Notes: generated from the sequence alone by a model not told the origin. 64,000 nt of DNA from Lysobacter antibioticus HS124 (GCF_000336385.2 NZ_HG424448.1:20448-84447); one strand, 5' to 3'; shown: positions 17,031-25,682, counted from the first letter of the stretch. Program-made: numbers and translations.

Positions 17031-17824
17031 TGCGCCTCGCCCGCCTGCGCACCCTCGCCGCTCTGCTCGCCTCGCTGCCCGTGTGCGTCGCCGCGCAGGG
17101 CTTTTCGGCCCTGGTTTCGCCGCCGCGCTTCGAAGACTCGGCCCGGCCCGGCACCACGTATCGCAACGTGGTCGAAATCTCCAATCTGTCGCCGGCGTCG
17201 GCGCGCTACACGCTCAAGACCGCCGACTGGCGCCTCGACCCGCAGGGCGCGGCGATCTTCGACGAAGCGCTGGCGCCGGACAGCTGCCGCCCCTGGGTGG
17301 GGCTGGAGGCGGCGCAGATCGAAGTCGGCACGCAGGGCAAGCGCCGCTATCGCTTCGAAGTCGCGGTGCCGGCCGACGCGCCGGCCGGCGAATGCCGCTT
17401 CGCGATCCTGCTCGAAGGCGAACCGGAAACCGTGCGCGGCTCGGTCGCGCTGCCGGTGTCGGGGCGGATCGGCATCATCGTCTACCTCGCCGTCGGCGAC
17501 GCCGCCGCGCGGCTTCAGACCCGCGCGATGGCGGTGCAGCGCATCGACGGCCGCGACCTGCCGGTGCTGGAGATCCACAACGCCGGCAACGCCCATTCGC
17601 GCCTGGAAGGCCTGATCGACGGCACCGACGCGCAAGGCCGCAAGATCGCCTTCGCGCCGTCCAACCTGCCCATCCTGCCGGGCGAAACCCGGTCGATCGC
17701 ATTGCAACCGCAAGGCGACGATCCGGCCACGCCGGCGCCGCCGATCGCCTATCCCTTGAAACTCGAGGGCGCATTGGACTGGGACCGGCAGCGGCTCGAA
17801 CTCGACGCCGTATTGAACCGATGA
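17030..17824 (+). CDS. PapD-like periplasmic pilus chaperone
   Basis: This 264-residue protein has a signal peptide (ending VCVAAQG) and a two-domain immunoglobulin-like layout. The first beta strands (FSALVSPPRFEDSARPG, then YRNVVEISNLS) match chaperones of alternate/alpha-type chaperone-usher systems rather than FimC/PapD. Domain two starts near GRIGIIVYLAVGD. It should fold and cap the subunits encoded upstream. It overlaps both neighbours (TGATG before, ATGA after), implying fixed stoichiometry. Confidence 0.8.
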   Translation: MRLARLRTLAALLASLPVCVAAQGFSALVSPPRFEDSARPGTTYRNVVEISNLSPASARYTLKTADWRLDPQGAAIFDEALAPDSCRPWVGLEAAQIEVGTQGKRRYRFEVAVPADAPAGECRFAILLEGEPETVRGSVALPVSGRIGIIVYLAVGDAAARLQTRAMAVQRIDGRDLPVLEIHNAGNAHSRLEGLIDGTDAQGRKIAFAPSNLPILPGETRSIALQPQGDDPATPAPPIAYPLKLEGALDWDRQRLELDAVLNR

Positions 17825-19809
17825 GGTTGCCTCCGCCCGGCTCGCACCGGCTCGTCCTGCGCCGGCTGGCGTGGTGCGTCGCCGGCGCGCTGGTCGCCGC
17901 GCCGGTCGCCGCCAGCGAGACGGCGCCTCCCGCCGGCGCGTATCGCGACCGGATCATCGCCCCGCAGGCGCTGGCGCCGCTGCCGCCGGACGAGGACGAA
18001 GCGCCGGCCGACGACGACGGCCCGCCGCGCGCGTTGCGCGTCGAGCTGCAACTGGCGCGCAGCGAGCGCGGCGAGCGCAGCTACGACGAGCACGGCCTTT
18101 CGGCGGGCGGGTTCTGGGAAACCGCCGATCACGGCAGCCTGTCGCTGGACGCCAACCTGTTCCGCAGCGATCGCCTGCACGGCGACGAGGGCCGCGACTG
18201 GGGCGGACTGGCCACGTTGTGGCAACGCAATCTGTATCTCGACGGCGGCTGGCGCGTGGACAACGGCCTGGGCGTGCTCAATACGCCGGCGCCGGAGCTG
18301 CAGCGCAATCAATACCGCTTTTTCCTGCCGACCGCGCCGCTGGCCGGTGCCAGCACGCAATGGCGGCAGGACGCCGACGGCACCTCGGCGTACGCCGCGT
18401 TCGGCCGCGCCGGCGTCTACGACGGCCGGCGCATGGCCGGCTTCGACCCCGGCGACGGCCGGGTCGCGGCGGCCGGTGTGCAATGGCGCAGCGGCGCCGG
18501 CTGGAACCAGTCGCTGGCGGTGCTGGGCAGCGGCGGCCGGATCGTCGCCGACGGCCGCGGCGATCTGGACTTCGCCTCCGGCGACAGCCAGGCCGCGCAC
18601 TGGGCGGCCGGCTGGCGCAGCGAACGCGACAGCGTGCAGTTCAATCTGCTCGGCAGCCGCAACGACGGCCGCGACGCCGCCGGCGGCTGGATCGACGCCA
18701 GCGCCCGGCGCGGCCGCTATCGCCACCACTACGGCGTGTTTTCGCTCGACCCCGGCCTGGCCTGGGGCGCGCTGCCGATCAACCAGGACGTGCGCGGCGG
18801 CTACTACCGCCTGGGCTATCAGTACGGCCGCTGGCAATGGAACGCCGGCGTCGACGACATCCGCTCCATCAGCGGCGACGGCTTCGACGGCCAGTACGCC
18901 ACCGCCTACGCGCGCTATCAGGCCAGCAGCCGGCTCGGCTACGGCGCCAGCCTCAGTCTGCGCCACGCCGACGGCGACGCGCATGCGCTGCAGTTGTTCG
19001 CCGACCGTAGCGGCGAGTGGGGCCAGACCCGGCTGCAATTCGATCACGCCGACGGCGACGGCCTCGGCCGCAGCTGGCAGGCCAGCATCGATCAGGCGCT
19101 GCCGCTGCGCGCCGGCCGGCGCTTGTCGGTGTCGCTGGGCTACGGCGAGATCGCCGACGCCGACGCCGGTTCCACCCGCACCGCCACGCTGGCCTTCTAC
19201 GGCGGCCTGGCCCTGGGCTCGCGCGTCAGCCTCGACGGCAATGCACGCTGGACTTACGGCGACGGCGCCAGCGCCTTGCGCGGCACCGACCTCAATCTCG
19301 GCCTGGACTGGCGCATCGCTCCGCGCTGGTCGCTGAACCTGGCCGTCTACCAGAGCCGCGGCCGCCAACGCTCGCCGTTCGCGCTCGATCCGCTGGCGAT
19401 CGAGTCGCCGTTCCTGGCCCTGCCGCGCGAGCGCTCGGCGCTGTTGAGCCTGCGTTACGACCGTCAGCGCGGCCGCAGCCAGGCGGTGCTCGGTGGCGCG
19501 CCGGGCGCGGCCACCGGCCACGTCGCCGGCTCGCTGTTCCTCGACGACAACGACGACGGCGTGCGTGCCGCTTCCGAACAGGCCGCGGCCAACGTCACCG
19601 TGGTGCTCGACGGACGCTACGCCGTACGCACCGACAGCAACGGCGAATTCGCCTTCCCGCGCGTGTCGGTCGGCGAACACACCCTGGAGGTCGTCGCCGA
19701 CAACCTGCCGCTGCCGTGGTCGCTGCGCGAGTCGTCGGCCCGCCGCCGGATCGAAGTCAGCGTGCGGCGCACCGCGCGGGTCGATATTCCCGCGGTGCGG
19801 CCGCGATGA
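17821..19809 (+). CDS. Usher-like outer-membrane beta-barrel with C-terminal SdrD-like domain
   Basis: This 662-residue protein has a signal peptide (cleavage near VAAS), an acidic Pro/Asp-rich linker, about 500 residues of amphipathic strands with aromatic girdles (LRVELQLARSERG, RYRHHYGVFSLDPG, GGYYRLGYQYGRWQWNAGVD), and a final ~75-residue domain from about 563. That domain reads GSLFLDDNDDGVR...SNGEFAFPRVSVGEHTLEV, the SdrD B/carboxypeptidase-regulatory-like pattern. Position after the chaperone suggests the secretion pore. It is shorter than FimD/PapC or CS1-type ushers (~830-880 aa), and I see no conventional N-terminal usher domain. It could be a minimal or divergent usher. Confidence 0.65.
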   Translation: MRLPPPGSHRLVLRRLAWCVAGALVAAPVAASETAPPAGAYRDRIIAPQALAPLPPDEDEAPADDDGPPRALRVELQLARSERGERSYDEHGLSAGGFWETADHGSLSLDANLFRSDRLHGDEGRDWGGLATLWQRNLYLDGGWRVDNGLGVLNTPAPELQRNQYRFFLPTAPLAGASTQWRQDADGTSAYAAFGRAGVYDGRRMAGFDPGDGRVAAAGVQWRSGAGWNQSLAVLGSGGRIVADGRGDLDFASGDSQAAHWAAGWRSERDSVQFNLLGSRNDGRDAAGGWIDASARRGRYRHHYGVFSLDPGLAWGALPINQDVRGGYYRLGYQYGRWQWNAGVDDIRSISGDGFDGQYATAYARYQASSRLGYGASLSLRHADGDAHALQLFADRSGEWGQTRLQFDHADGDGLGRSWQASIDQALPLRAGRRLSVSLGYGEIADADAGSTRTATLAFYGGLALGSRVSLDGNARWTYGDGASALRGTDLNLGLDWRIAPRWSLNLAVYQSRGRQRSPFALDPLAIESPFLALPRERSALLSLRYDRQRGRSQAVLGGAPGAATGHVAGSLFLDDNDDGVRAASEQAAANVTVVLDGRYAVRTDSNGEFAFPRVSVGEHTLEVVADNLPLPWSLRESSARRRIEVSVRRTARVDIPAVRPR

Positions 19810-20612
19810 GCGCCTTGCCCGCACCGCCGCGTTCCGCGCCGTCCGCGCCGCAGCGCCGCAGCGCGTCGGGCGCGTTCGCCATCGCGTTCCAGCCTATCGT
19901 CGATCTCGACCGGCGCGAGGTGTTCGCCTACGAAGCGCTCGGCCGCCGCGCCGGCAGCGACGGCGCCGCCGCGCTGTTCGCCGGCCTCGACGCGCCGGCG
20001 CGCGCCGACCTGGAACGGCGCTTGGCCCGCGCCGCACTGCGCGCCGCCGCGCACCTGCCCGGCGCGCAACGGCTGTCGATCAACCTCGGCCCGTCGATGC
20101 TCGGCGATCCGATCGCCCTGCACGAACTGCACCGCCAAGCGCAGACGCTGGGGCTGGACGGCCGGCGCATCGTGTTCGAATTCCCCGAGTCCAGCCCGAT
20201 CGCGCGCAGCGCCTGGAGTCAGGCGCAACGGTTGTTGCGCGACTGGGGCTACGCCACCGCGATCGACGATTTCGGCGCCGGCTACGCGGGCCTGGAGTTG
20301 CTCGCCGATTGCGCGCCGGACCTGATCAAGATCGACATCGGCCTGGTCCGCGGCATCGCCGCCGACCGCGCCCGCCAGGTGATCGTTGCCGGCCTGGTCT
20401 CGATCGCCGCCCAGCTCGGCATCGCCCTGATCGCCGAAGGCGTGGAAACTCAGGCCGACGCGGCCCAGCTCAAATCGATGGGCATCGTCCTGCAGCAAGG
20501 CTATCTGTACGCCCGCGCCCAGGTCGGCCGTTGGCCGCAGCCCGCGCCCGAAACCTGGGCGGCGACGGGCGCACGCGCGATCGACCGCCGCGCCGACCGC
20601 AGCATTCGGTAA
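19806..20612 (+). CDS. EAL-domain cyclic-di-GMP phosphodiesterase
   Basis: This 268-residue protein is a stand-alone cytoplasmic EAL domain without GGDEF, PAS, signal peptide or membrane helix. Catalytic residues appear complete: E43-A44-L45, N93 (SINLGP), E125 (VFEFPE), D154-D155 (AIDDFGAGY), K175 (LIKIDIG), E211 (IAEGVET) and Q231 (QQGYLYA). It probably hydrolyses c-di-GMP to pGpG. It overlaps the barrel gene by ATGA and is last in the operon, so local c-di-GMP turnover is coupled to pilus synthesis. It could alternatively act as a c-di-GMP-binding effector. Confidence 0.85.
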   Translation: MSALPAPPRSAPSAPQRRSASGAFAIAFQPIVDLDRREVFAYEALGRRAGSDGAAALFAGLDAPARADLERRLARAALRAAAHLPGAQRLSINLGPSMLGDPIALHELHRQAQTLGLDGRRIVFEFPESSPIARSAWSQAQRLLRDWGYATAIDDFGAGYAGLELLADCAPDLIKIDIGLVRGIAADRARQVIVAGLVSIAAQLGIALIAEGVETQADAAQLKSMGIVLQQGYLYARAQVGRWPQPAPETWAATGARAIDRRADRSIR

Positions 20613-20708
20613 GGCGGCGCGCGGCACGGCCGCGTGCCCCGTTTGCGCAGAAGCGGCGGGGCCGGGCTTCGGTCGATGGCGCAGGCCGGGGCGCCCGCGC
20701 GTGCCTTG

Positions 20709-20731
20709 GTCGCGGCTTGCGCCGCTCCTAC
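20709..20731 (-). repeat. GTAG palindrome overlapping the creC stop codon
   Basis: The standard 23-bp element lies in minus orientation. Its GTAG at 20731-20728 supplies the TAG stop of creC (20730-20728). It lies between convergent creC and the EAL gene, where the hairpin may limit read-through. The preceding ~70 bases resemble the GGGCTTCGATCGATG unit seen beside other copies. Confidence 0.75.
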
Positions 20732-22173
20732 TCCGGAATGGACAGGGCGGCGATCGCGCCGGGCTCGCCGTCGCGGTTGCGCAGTTGCGCGCTGCCGCCG
20801 TGCAGGGACGCGACCTCGGCGACGAAGCACAGCCCCAGACCGCTGCTGCGGCTGCCCCCGGCCGGCCGCGGCAGCGAATAGAAGCGTTCGAACACCCGCC
20901 CCACCGCATAGTCCGGCACCCCGGGGCCGCGATCGCCGACCTCGACCCGCTGCGCCTCGCCGATGCGTTGCAGGCGCAACACGATCTCGCCGCCCGGCGG
21001 CGAAAAATCGGCTGCATTGTCGAGCAGGTTGATCAACGCCTGACGCAGCAGGAAAGCGTCGCCGCGCACCGGCGGCAGGCTCGGGTCCAGGTCCAGCAAC
21101 AGCCGCGCGCCGGCGCCGTCGATGCGCTGCGCGCAATGCTCGGCCGCCTCGCGCGCGATCGCCGCCAACGCCACCGGTTCGGGCCGTTCCAGGCGTTGGC
21201 GATGTTCGACCGCCGCCAGCGCCAGCAGCTTGTCGATCATCTGCGCCAGGCGCTCGGCCTGACGGCGGATGCTGCCGGCGAAGCGCGCGCGGTCGGCATC
21301 GGGCATCGGCGCATCGCCGGGCGGCGATTCCAGCAATTCGGCGCTGCCGCGGATCGCCGCCAACGGGCTCTTCATTTCGTGGGTCAGCGTATGCACGTAT
21401 TGCTCGACGTACTGCTTGCCCTCCAGGCGCGCACGCATGGTCTCCAACGCCTGACCGAGTTCGCCGAACTCGCCGGCGGCGTCCGGCGGGTCGGCGCGCT
21501 TGCCCGCGGTGACCGCCTGCGCGTAGCGCCGCAGCAGGCCGATCTGGCGCGACAGCCACCACGACACGATCACCCCGATGGCCAGCGCCGCGCCCATCAG
21601 CACGAAGCCCCAGCGCGTCACCACCGCCTGGCTGCGGGCGATGAACGGCGCGATCGCGGCGTTCGGCTTGGCCACGGTCAACGAACCGATCACCCGGCCG
21701 CGCTCGTCGCGGATCGGAGCGGCCACGTGCATCACGGTGTCGTCCGGGCGCGCCGGATCGACCGCGCTGGAGCGCGCGCCGTAGCGGCCGCGCAGGGTCA
21801 GGTAGACGTCGTTCCAGCGCGAATAGTCCTGCCCCACCGCGACGCCGCTGCTGTCGAACACGACGATGCCGCGCGCGTCGGTCACGTAGACGCGATAGCT
21901 GGTTTCCGGCTTGCGGAAGCCCCAGATCGCCGCGCCGACGTCGCGTCCGTCCAGCGAGCGCACGCGCTTGGCGAAGTCGCCGCGGTCGATGCGGCCGGCG
22001 AGGAAATCGTCGGTGGCCAGTTCGGCCAGCACGTTGGCGGTGTCGACCAGAGTGTCTTCCATCGCCTGGCGCACGCCGGGCTTGACCTCGGCCACGAACA
22101 CCCGCACCAGCAACAACGCCGCGACCGCGACGATCAGGAAGTAGCCGAGGAAGATCCGCAGTCCGATGCGCAC
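20728..22173 (-). CDS. creC: Sensor histidine kinase CreC
   Basis: This 481-residue protein starts at GTG 22173 (RIGLRIFLGYFLIVAVAALL), 13 bases after creB. The first helix is followed by a periplasmic sensor domain with the CreC-type stretch SRWNDVYLTLRGRYGARSS, a second helix (WGFVLMGAALAIGVIVSWWL) and HAMP. The kinase core has the H box THEMKSPLAAI, N box INLLDNAADFSPPGG, G1 DRGPGVPDY and G2 SSGLGLCFVAEV. It phosphorylates CreB. Its stop codon is contributed by a GTAG palindrome. Confidence 0.92.
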   Translation of the reverse strand: MRIGLRIFLGYFLIVAVAALLLVRVFVAEVKPGVRQAMEDTLVDTANVLAELATDDFLAGRIDRGDFAKRVRSLDGRDVGAAIWGFRKPETSYRVYVTDARGIVVFDSSGVAVGQDYSRWNDVYLTLRGRYGARSSAVDPARPDDTVMHVAAPIRDERGRVIGSLTVAKPNAAIAPFIARSQAVVTRWGFVLMGAALAIGVIVSWWLSRQIGLLRRYAQAVTAGKRADPPDAAGEFGELGQALETMRARLEGKQYVEQYVHTLTHEMKSPLAAIRGSAELLESPPGDAPMPDADRARFAGSIRRQAERLAQMIDKLLALAAVEHRQRLERPEPVALAAIAREAAEHCAQRIDGAGARLLLDLDPSLPPVRGDAFLLRQALINLLDNAADFSPPGGEIVLRLQRIGEAQRVEVGDRGPGVPDYAVGRVFERFYSLPRPAGGSRSSGLGLCFVAEVASLHGGSAQLRNRDGEPGAIAALSIPE

Positions 22174-22186
22174 GAGCGGCCCCGGC

Positions 22187-22864
22187 TTAGGCGTTGTCGA
22201 GCGAGTAGCCCAGTCCGCGGTGGGTGCGGATCGGGTCGGCGTCGGCGGCGACTTCGCGCAGCTTGGCGCGCAGGGTCTTGATATGGGTGTCGACGGTGCG
22301 GTCGCCGCTGTCCAGCGCATCGCCCCAGACCCGGTCCATCAACTGCGCGCGCGACAGCACCGCGCCCGGGCGCTGCAACAAAGCGGCCAGCAGGCCGTAC
22401 TCGTAGCGGGTCAGGTCCAGGGCCTGGCCGCGGTAGCGGATGCGCTTGCCCTCGGCGTCGTGGACGAAGCCCTCCTCGGTCGCCGGCGCGGCCTCGCTGC
22501 CGCCGGGACGCAGCCGGCGCAGCACCACCCGCACCCGGGTCGCCAGTTCGCGCGGCGAGAACGGCTTGGTCACGTAGTCGTCGGCGCCGATCTCCAGGCC
22601 GAGGATACGGTCGGCCTCGGCGTTCTGCGCGGTCAGGAAGATCACCGGCAGATCGCGCTCGCGGCGCAGCTCGCGGCACAGCGCGAAACCGCCGATGTCG
22701 GGCAGGCCGACGTCCAGCACCGCCAGGTCGAACGCCCCGCGCGCCGCCTCGCGCAGCGCCTCGCCCCCGGTCAGGCAATGCACCGCCTCGTAGCCCTCCG
22801 CGCGCAGCGCGTACAACACGGTGTCGGCGATGGCGGATTCGTCTTCTACCAGAAGGATGCGCAT
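22187..22864 (-). CDS. creB: Response regulator CreB (OmpR/PhoB family)
   Basis: This 225-residue protein has a receiver domain with phosphoacceptor Asp51 (LAVLDVGLPD), Thr78 and Lys100 (DDYVTKPFSP). A winged-helix domain follows (TRYEYGLLAALLQRPGAVLSR, GDRTVDTHIKTLRAKL, RTHRGLGYSLDNA). It is the first gene of creBC. The perfect cre tag upstream of creD, 7.6 kb away, is its expected target. Confidence 0.93.
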   Translation of the reverse strand: MRILLVEDESAIADTVLYALRAEGYEAVHCLTGGEALREAARGAFDLAVLDVGLPDIGGFALCRELRRERDLPVIFLTAQNAEADRILGLEIGADDYVTKPFSPRELATRVRVVLRRLRPGGSEAAPATEEGFVHDAEGKRIRYRGQALDLTRYEYGLLAALLQRPGAVLSRAQLMDRVWGDALDSGDRTVDTHIKTLRAKLREVAADADPIRTHRGLGYSLDNA

Positions 22865-22866
22865 GG

Positions 22867-23038
22867 GGCGGGGATTGGGGATTCGGGATGGGGGATGGGC
22901 GAAGCGCCGCGTCGCCCATGATGCCTGTTCGGCCTGCGGGCTGCCGCTTTCGCGGCGCGACTCGCCCAGGCCCCATAATGTCCCGGGGACTGCTTGTTTG
23001 CTTTTCCCAATCCCCGATCCCGAAACCCAATCCCGGCC
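22867..23038. repeat. Inverted GGGATTGGGGATTC-type repeats between creB and rlmJ
   Basis: A G-rich arm (22867-22895) and its C-rich inverse (23008-23038) flank ~110 bases between the divergent genes. The units are related to the heptamer array at 11059. Promoters for creB and rlmJ must lie within or between these arms. Confidence 0.6.
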
Positions 23039-23042
23039 GAAA

Positions 23043-23903
23043 ATGAACTACCGCCACGCCTTCCACGCCGGCAACCACGCCGATGTGCTCAAACACGTCG
23101 CCCTGCTGGCCTTGTGCGATGCGCTGACCGTCAAGCCGGCGCCGCTGTTCGCGCTCGATACCCATGCCGGGCGCGGGTTGTACCCCCTGGACGGCAATTC
23201 GGCCCAGCGCACCGGCGAAGCCGAGGGCGGAATCGGCCGGCTGATCGCCGAGGCGCCGAAACAACCGGCGATCGCGCGCTATCTGGCCGCGGTGCGGGCC
23301 TGCCGCAGCGTGCACGGGCCGGCCGCCTACCCGGGTTCGCCCTGGTTGCTGGCGCATGCCCTGCGCGAGGACGACCGCATCGCCGCCTGCGAACTGCAGC
23401 CGGAGGAAGCCGGCCAGCTCCGGCAGCACTTCCATGCCGACCCGCGCATGGCCGTGCACGCCCGCGACGGCTACGCGGCGATGAAGGCGCTGTTGCCGCC
23501 CAAGATCGGCGCCACCCGCTACAACCGCGGCCTGGTCCTGATCGACCCGCCGTACGAAGCGCAGTTGGAGGAGTTCGACACCGCCCTGGCGGCGCTGCGC
23601 GAGGGCCTGGGCCGATGGCCGCAGGGCTGTTACGCGCTGTGGTATCCGATCAAGCGCCGGCGCGCGCTGCAGCCGTTCTACCGCCGCGCCGCCGCGCTGC
23701 CGGCCAAGTCCATCCTGACCGCCGAACTGCTGGTGCGCGCCGACGATTCGCCGCTGCGCATGAACGGCAGCGGCCTGTTGCTGCTCAACGCGCCGTGGCA
23801 GTTGGACGAGACCCTGACCGCGGTGCTGCCGGCATTGGCGCGCACGCTCGGCGAAACCTCTGCCGCCGAAGGCGGCTTGAACTGGCTCAAGCGGCCCGAC
23901 TGA
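23043..23903 (+). CDS. rlmJ: 23S rRNA (adenine(2030)-N6)-methyltransferase RlmJ
   Basis: This 286-residue protein is close to the E. coli RlmJ length (280). The N-terminus MNYRHAFHAGNHADVLKH is diagnostic. FALDTHAGRG is the SAM-binding loop and LVLIDPPYE the DPPY catalytic motif of N6-adenine methyltransferases. It modifies A2030 of 23S rRNA. It appears monocistronic. Confidence 0.96.
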   Translation: MNYRHAFHAGNHADVLKHVALLALCDALTVKPAPLFALDTHAGRGLYPLDGNSAQRTGEAEGGIGRLIAEAPKQPAIARYLAAVRACRSVHGPAAYPGSPWLLAHALREDDRIAACELQPEEAGQLRQHFHADPRMAVHARDGYAAMKALLPPKIGATRYNRGLVLIDPPYEAQLEEFDTALAALREGLGRWPQGCYALWYPIKRRRALQPFYRRAAALPAKSILTAELLVRADDSPLRMNGSGLLLLNAPWQLDETLTAVLPALARTLGETSAAEGGLNWLKRPD

Positions 23904-24161
23904 GCCCCGCGCAGCGGCACGCTGCAACGCAGCGGAAATCGCGTTCCAGCGCACGCTTGCGCCGCCGTGCGCGCCGTCCCGCCGGCACGTCGGCATCGCT
24001 GCGCGGGAGCCGCGCGCGCTTGGCGTGGCCGGCTTGCGCCGCATCCGCATGCCCGCGGCCGTGCCGCTGCGCGCCGGCGCCGGGCGGCGACGGCTTGCGC
24101 GAGCGCGGCGGGCGTCGTATCACGGCGCCGCCCAATGACGGGCTGAAGAGAGGGAATTCGA

Positions 24162-24368
24162 ATGATCAGGAAGAAGATCGGGTTTCTCGCCGTGTGCGCC
24201 TTCGCCTTCGGCATGACCATCGCCAGCAGCGCCGGCGCCTTCGCCTGCAACAACACCTGCCGCCTGGGGTGCGAAACCGCGCTGACCAACTGCGAGAACA
24301 GCGGCGGCAGCCGCTGCTGGATCGAGTATTCCAACTGCTATCGCCGCTGCGGCTGCGTCCTGCCCTGA
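24162..24368 (+). CDS. Small secreted cysteine-rich peptide
   Basis: This 68-residue protein is preceded by a GAGAGGG ribosome site. A signal peptide (KKIGFLAVCAFAFGMTIASS, cleavage near AGA-F) leaves about 42 residues with eight cysteines in the pattern C-x3-C-x3-C-x6-C-x7-C-x6-C-x3-C-x-C. This would allow four disulfides. It resembles small secreted toxin-like or structural peptides but matches no family I know. A 26-bp perfect palindrome 40 bases downstream may end transcription, so it looks like a genuine single-gene unit. Confidence 0.7.
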   Translation: MIRKKIGFLAVCAFAFGMTIASSAGAFACNNTCRLGCETALTNCENSGGSRCWIEYSNCYRRCGCVLP

Positions 24369-24407
24369 TCCGGCGGGACGGCCCGAAAGGATCGTCCGCA
24401 CGGATCG

Positions 24408-24433
24408 ACGGCCGGGGGCGCGCCCCCGGCCGT
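24408..24433. terminator. Strong hairpin after the Cys-rich peptide gene
   Basis: A perfect 26-bp palindrome (ACGGCCGGGGGCG and its complement) lies 40 bases after the stop. No T tract follows, so it is terminator-like rather than a canonical intrinsic terminator. Confidence 0.5.
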
Positions 24434-24539
24434 TACCGCCCCCGTACAAGCCCAGACAGGCCGCGCGGTCTTCGTGGCGATAACGACGCAGACACACACC
24501 TGCCCGGCGTCGAACGGTGCGGGCCTCGTCGTGGCGGCC

Positions 24540-25583
24540 TCAGTAGCAGTCCCAGTGATAAGCCACGCGGCTGAAATCGGCGCGGGCCAGGTCGTCGGGG
24601 TCGATGAAGAAATTGGCGATGCCCGAATCGCCCCACATCAGGTCCTCGTCGCTGTCGAGCTGCAACAGCAGCACGCGCTCATCGCCGGCGGCGCGCGGAT
24701 CGGACTGGGTGAAGTCGGGGTAGCCGCCGAGCTTGTGTCCGGCACGGTCCAGATAGGCGGCGACGTCGTCGGCGACGTCCTCGGCCTCGTCCTCGGGATG
24801 GGCCTTGCGGTAATCGGCGATCAGGCCATCGATGTCGCGGCCGATGGCGCGCTCGAGCCCGGCGTCGTTGCCGCCGATGGTTTCGTGGTCGGCGACGAAA
24901 CGGATCCGGCGCGGCCGGGCCGGATCGAACGGCAGGCCCTCGCCGGCCGCCGTGCCCGCCGGCGGCGCGACCGCCGGCGCATCGGTGCGCGGCCAGTACA
25001 CGACGCGGAAGCCGCGTTGTTCGGCCAGCGCCTGCATGCGGTCCTCGCCGTGAGCGCGGTCCAGGCCGGCGCCGTAGTAGTCGTCGGCGGAGACGAAGAA
25101 CTGCAGCAAGCCCTGCTGGGGATAGCCCGGCATCACCGGCAGTTCGGCGAAATCGAGCTGGGCCAGCAGGAACAACGGCCGCCCCTGGGGATCGCGCGGG
25201 TAATCGCGCCCGGCCGCCCAATAGGCGCGGCCGCCGACCTTGCTCAACCGCAACGCGTCGGTCTTCAGTTCGCTCAGTTCGATCCGCGCCACCGGCCGCT
25301 GGCTGGTCTGCATGGCCGCGGCCACCGGCGCCAGCACGGCGCGGGCGCGGGCGTCGTGGTCCTGGATCGCGCAGCCGCCGCCCTTGCCGCCATCCCCGGC
25401 CGCCTGCCGGTCTGCGCCGGCGGCGCCGTGCATTGGGCCGGCGGCGTTTTCCTGCCCCGCCCGGCTGCGTTGCGCCACCTTGCCTTCGAGCTGCCGGTAG
25501 GCCACGTAACCGACCCCGCCCAAGGCCGCCGCCGCGGCCGCCACGATCGCTATCGACAGCAATACCGCTTGGCCGGTCTTCAT
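24540..25583 (-). CDS. Membrane-anchored DUF1963 (YwqG-like) protein
   Basis: This 347-residue protein has an N-terminal membrane helix (AVLLSIAIVAAAAAALGGVGY) and a low-complexity Gly/Ala linker. The DUF1963/YwqG domain starts near residue 95, with hallmarks KVGGRAYWAAG, PLFLLAQLDF, GLLQFFVSADD, KLGGYPDFTQSDPR and the C-terminal MWGDSGIANFFI...HWDCY. The biochemical role of the family is unknown. It lies downstream of the CDF transporter but is separated from it by a likely terminator. Confidence 0.85.
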   Translation of the reverse strand: MKTGQAVLLSIAIVAAAAAALGGVGYVAYRQLEGKVAQRSRAGQENAAGPMHGAAGADRQAAGDGGKGGGCAIQDHDARARAVLAPVAAAMQTSQRPVARIELSELKTDALRLSKVGGRAYWAAGRDYPRDPQGRPLFLLAQLDFAELPVMPGYPQQGLLQFFVSADDYYGAGLDRAHGEDRMQALAEQRGFRVVYWPRTDAPAVAPPAGTAAGEGLPFDPARPRRIRFVADHETIGGNDAGLERAIGRDIDGLIADYRKAHPEDEAEDVADDVAAYLDRAGHKLGGYPDFTQSDPRAAGDERVLLLQLDSDEDLMWGDSGIANFFIDPDDLARADFSRVAYHWDCY

Positions 25584-25625
25584 CGTTCGGGGTCCATTTC
25601 GTCGTCGGAACGATTATCGCCAACG

Positions 25626-25657
25626 AAAAGGCCGGAAGCGCAGCGCACTCCCGGCCT
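25626..25657 (-). terminator. Intrinsic terminator of the CDF transporter gene
   Basis: On the minus strand, AGGCCGG pairs with CCGGCCT, with an inner GCG/CGC stem, followed by TTTTCG. It lies 26 bases past the transporter stop. Confidence 0.65.
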
Positions 25658-25682
25658 CGTCTTGCGGTGCCGCAGCGCGGCC

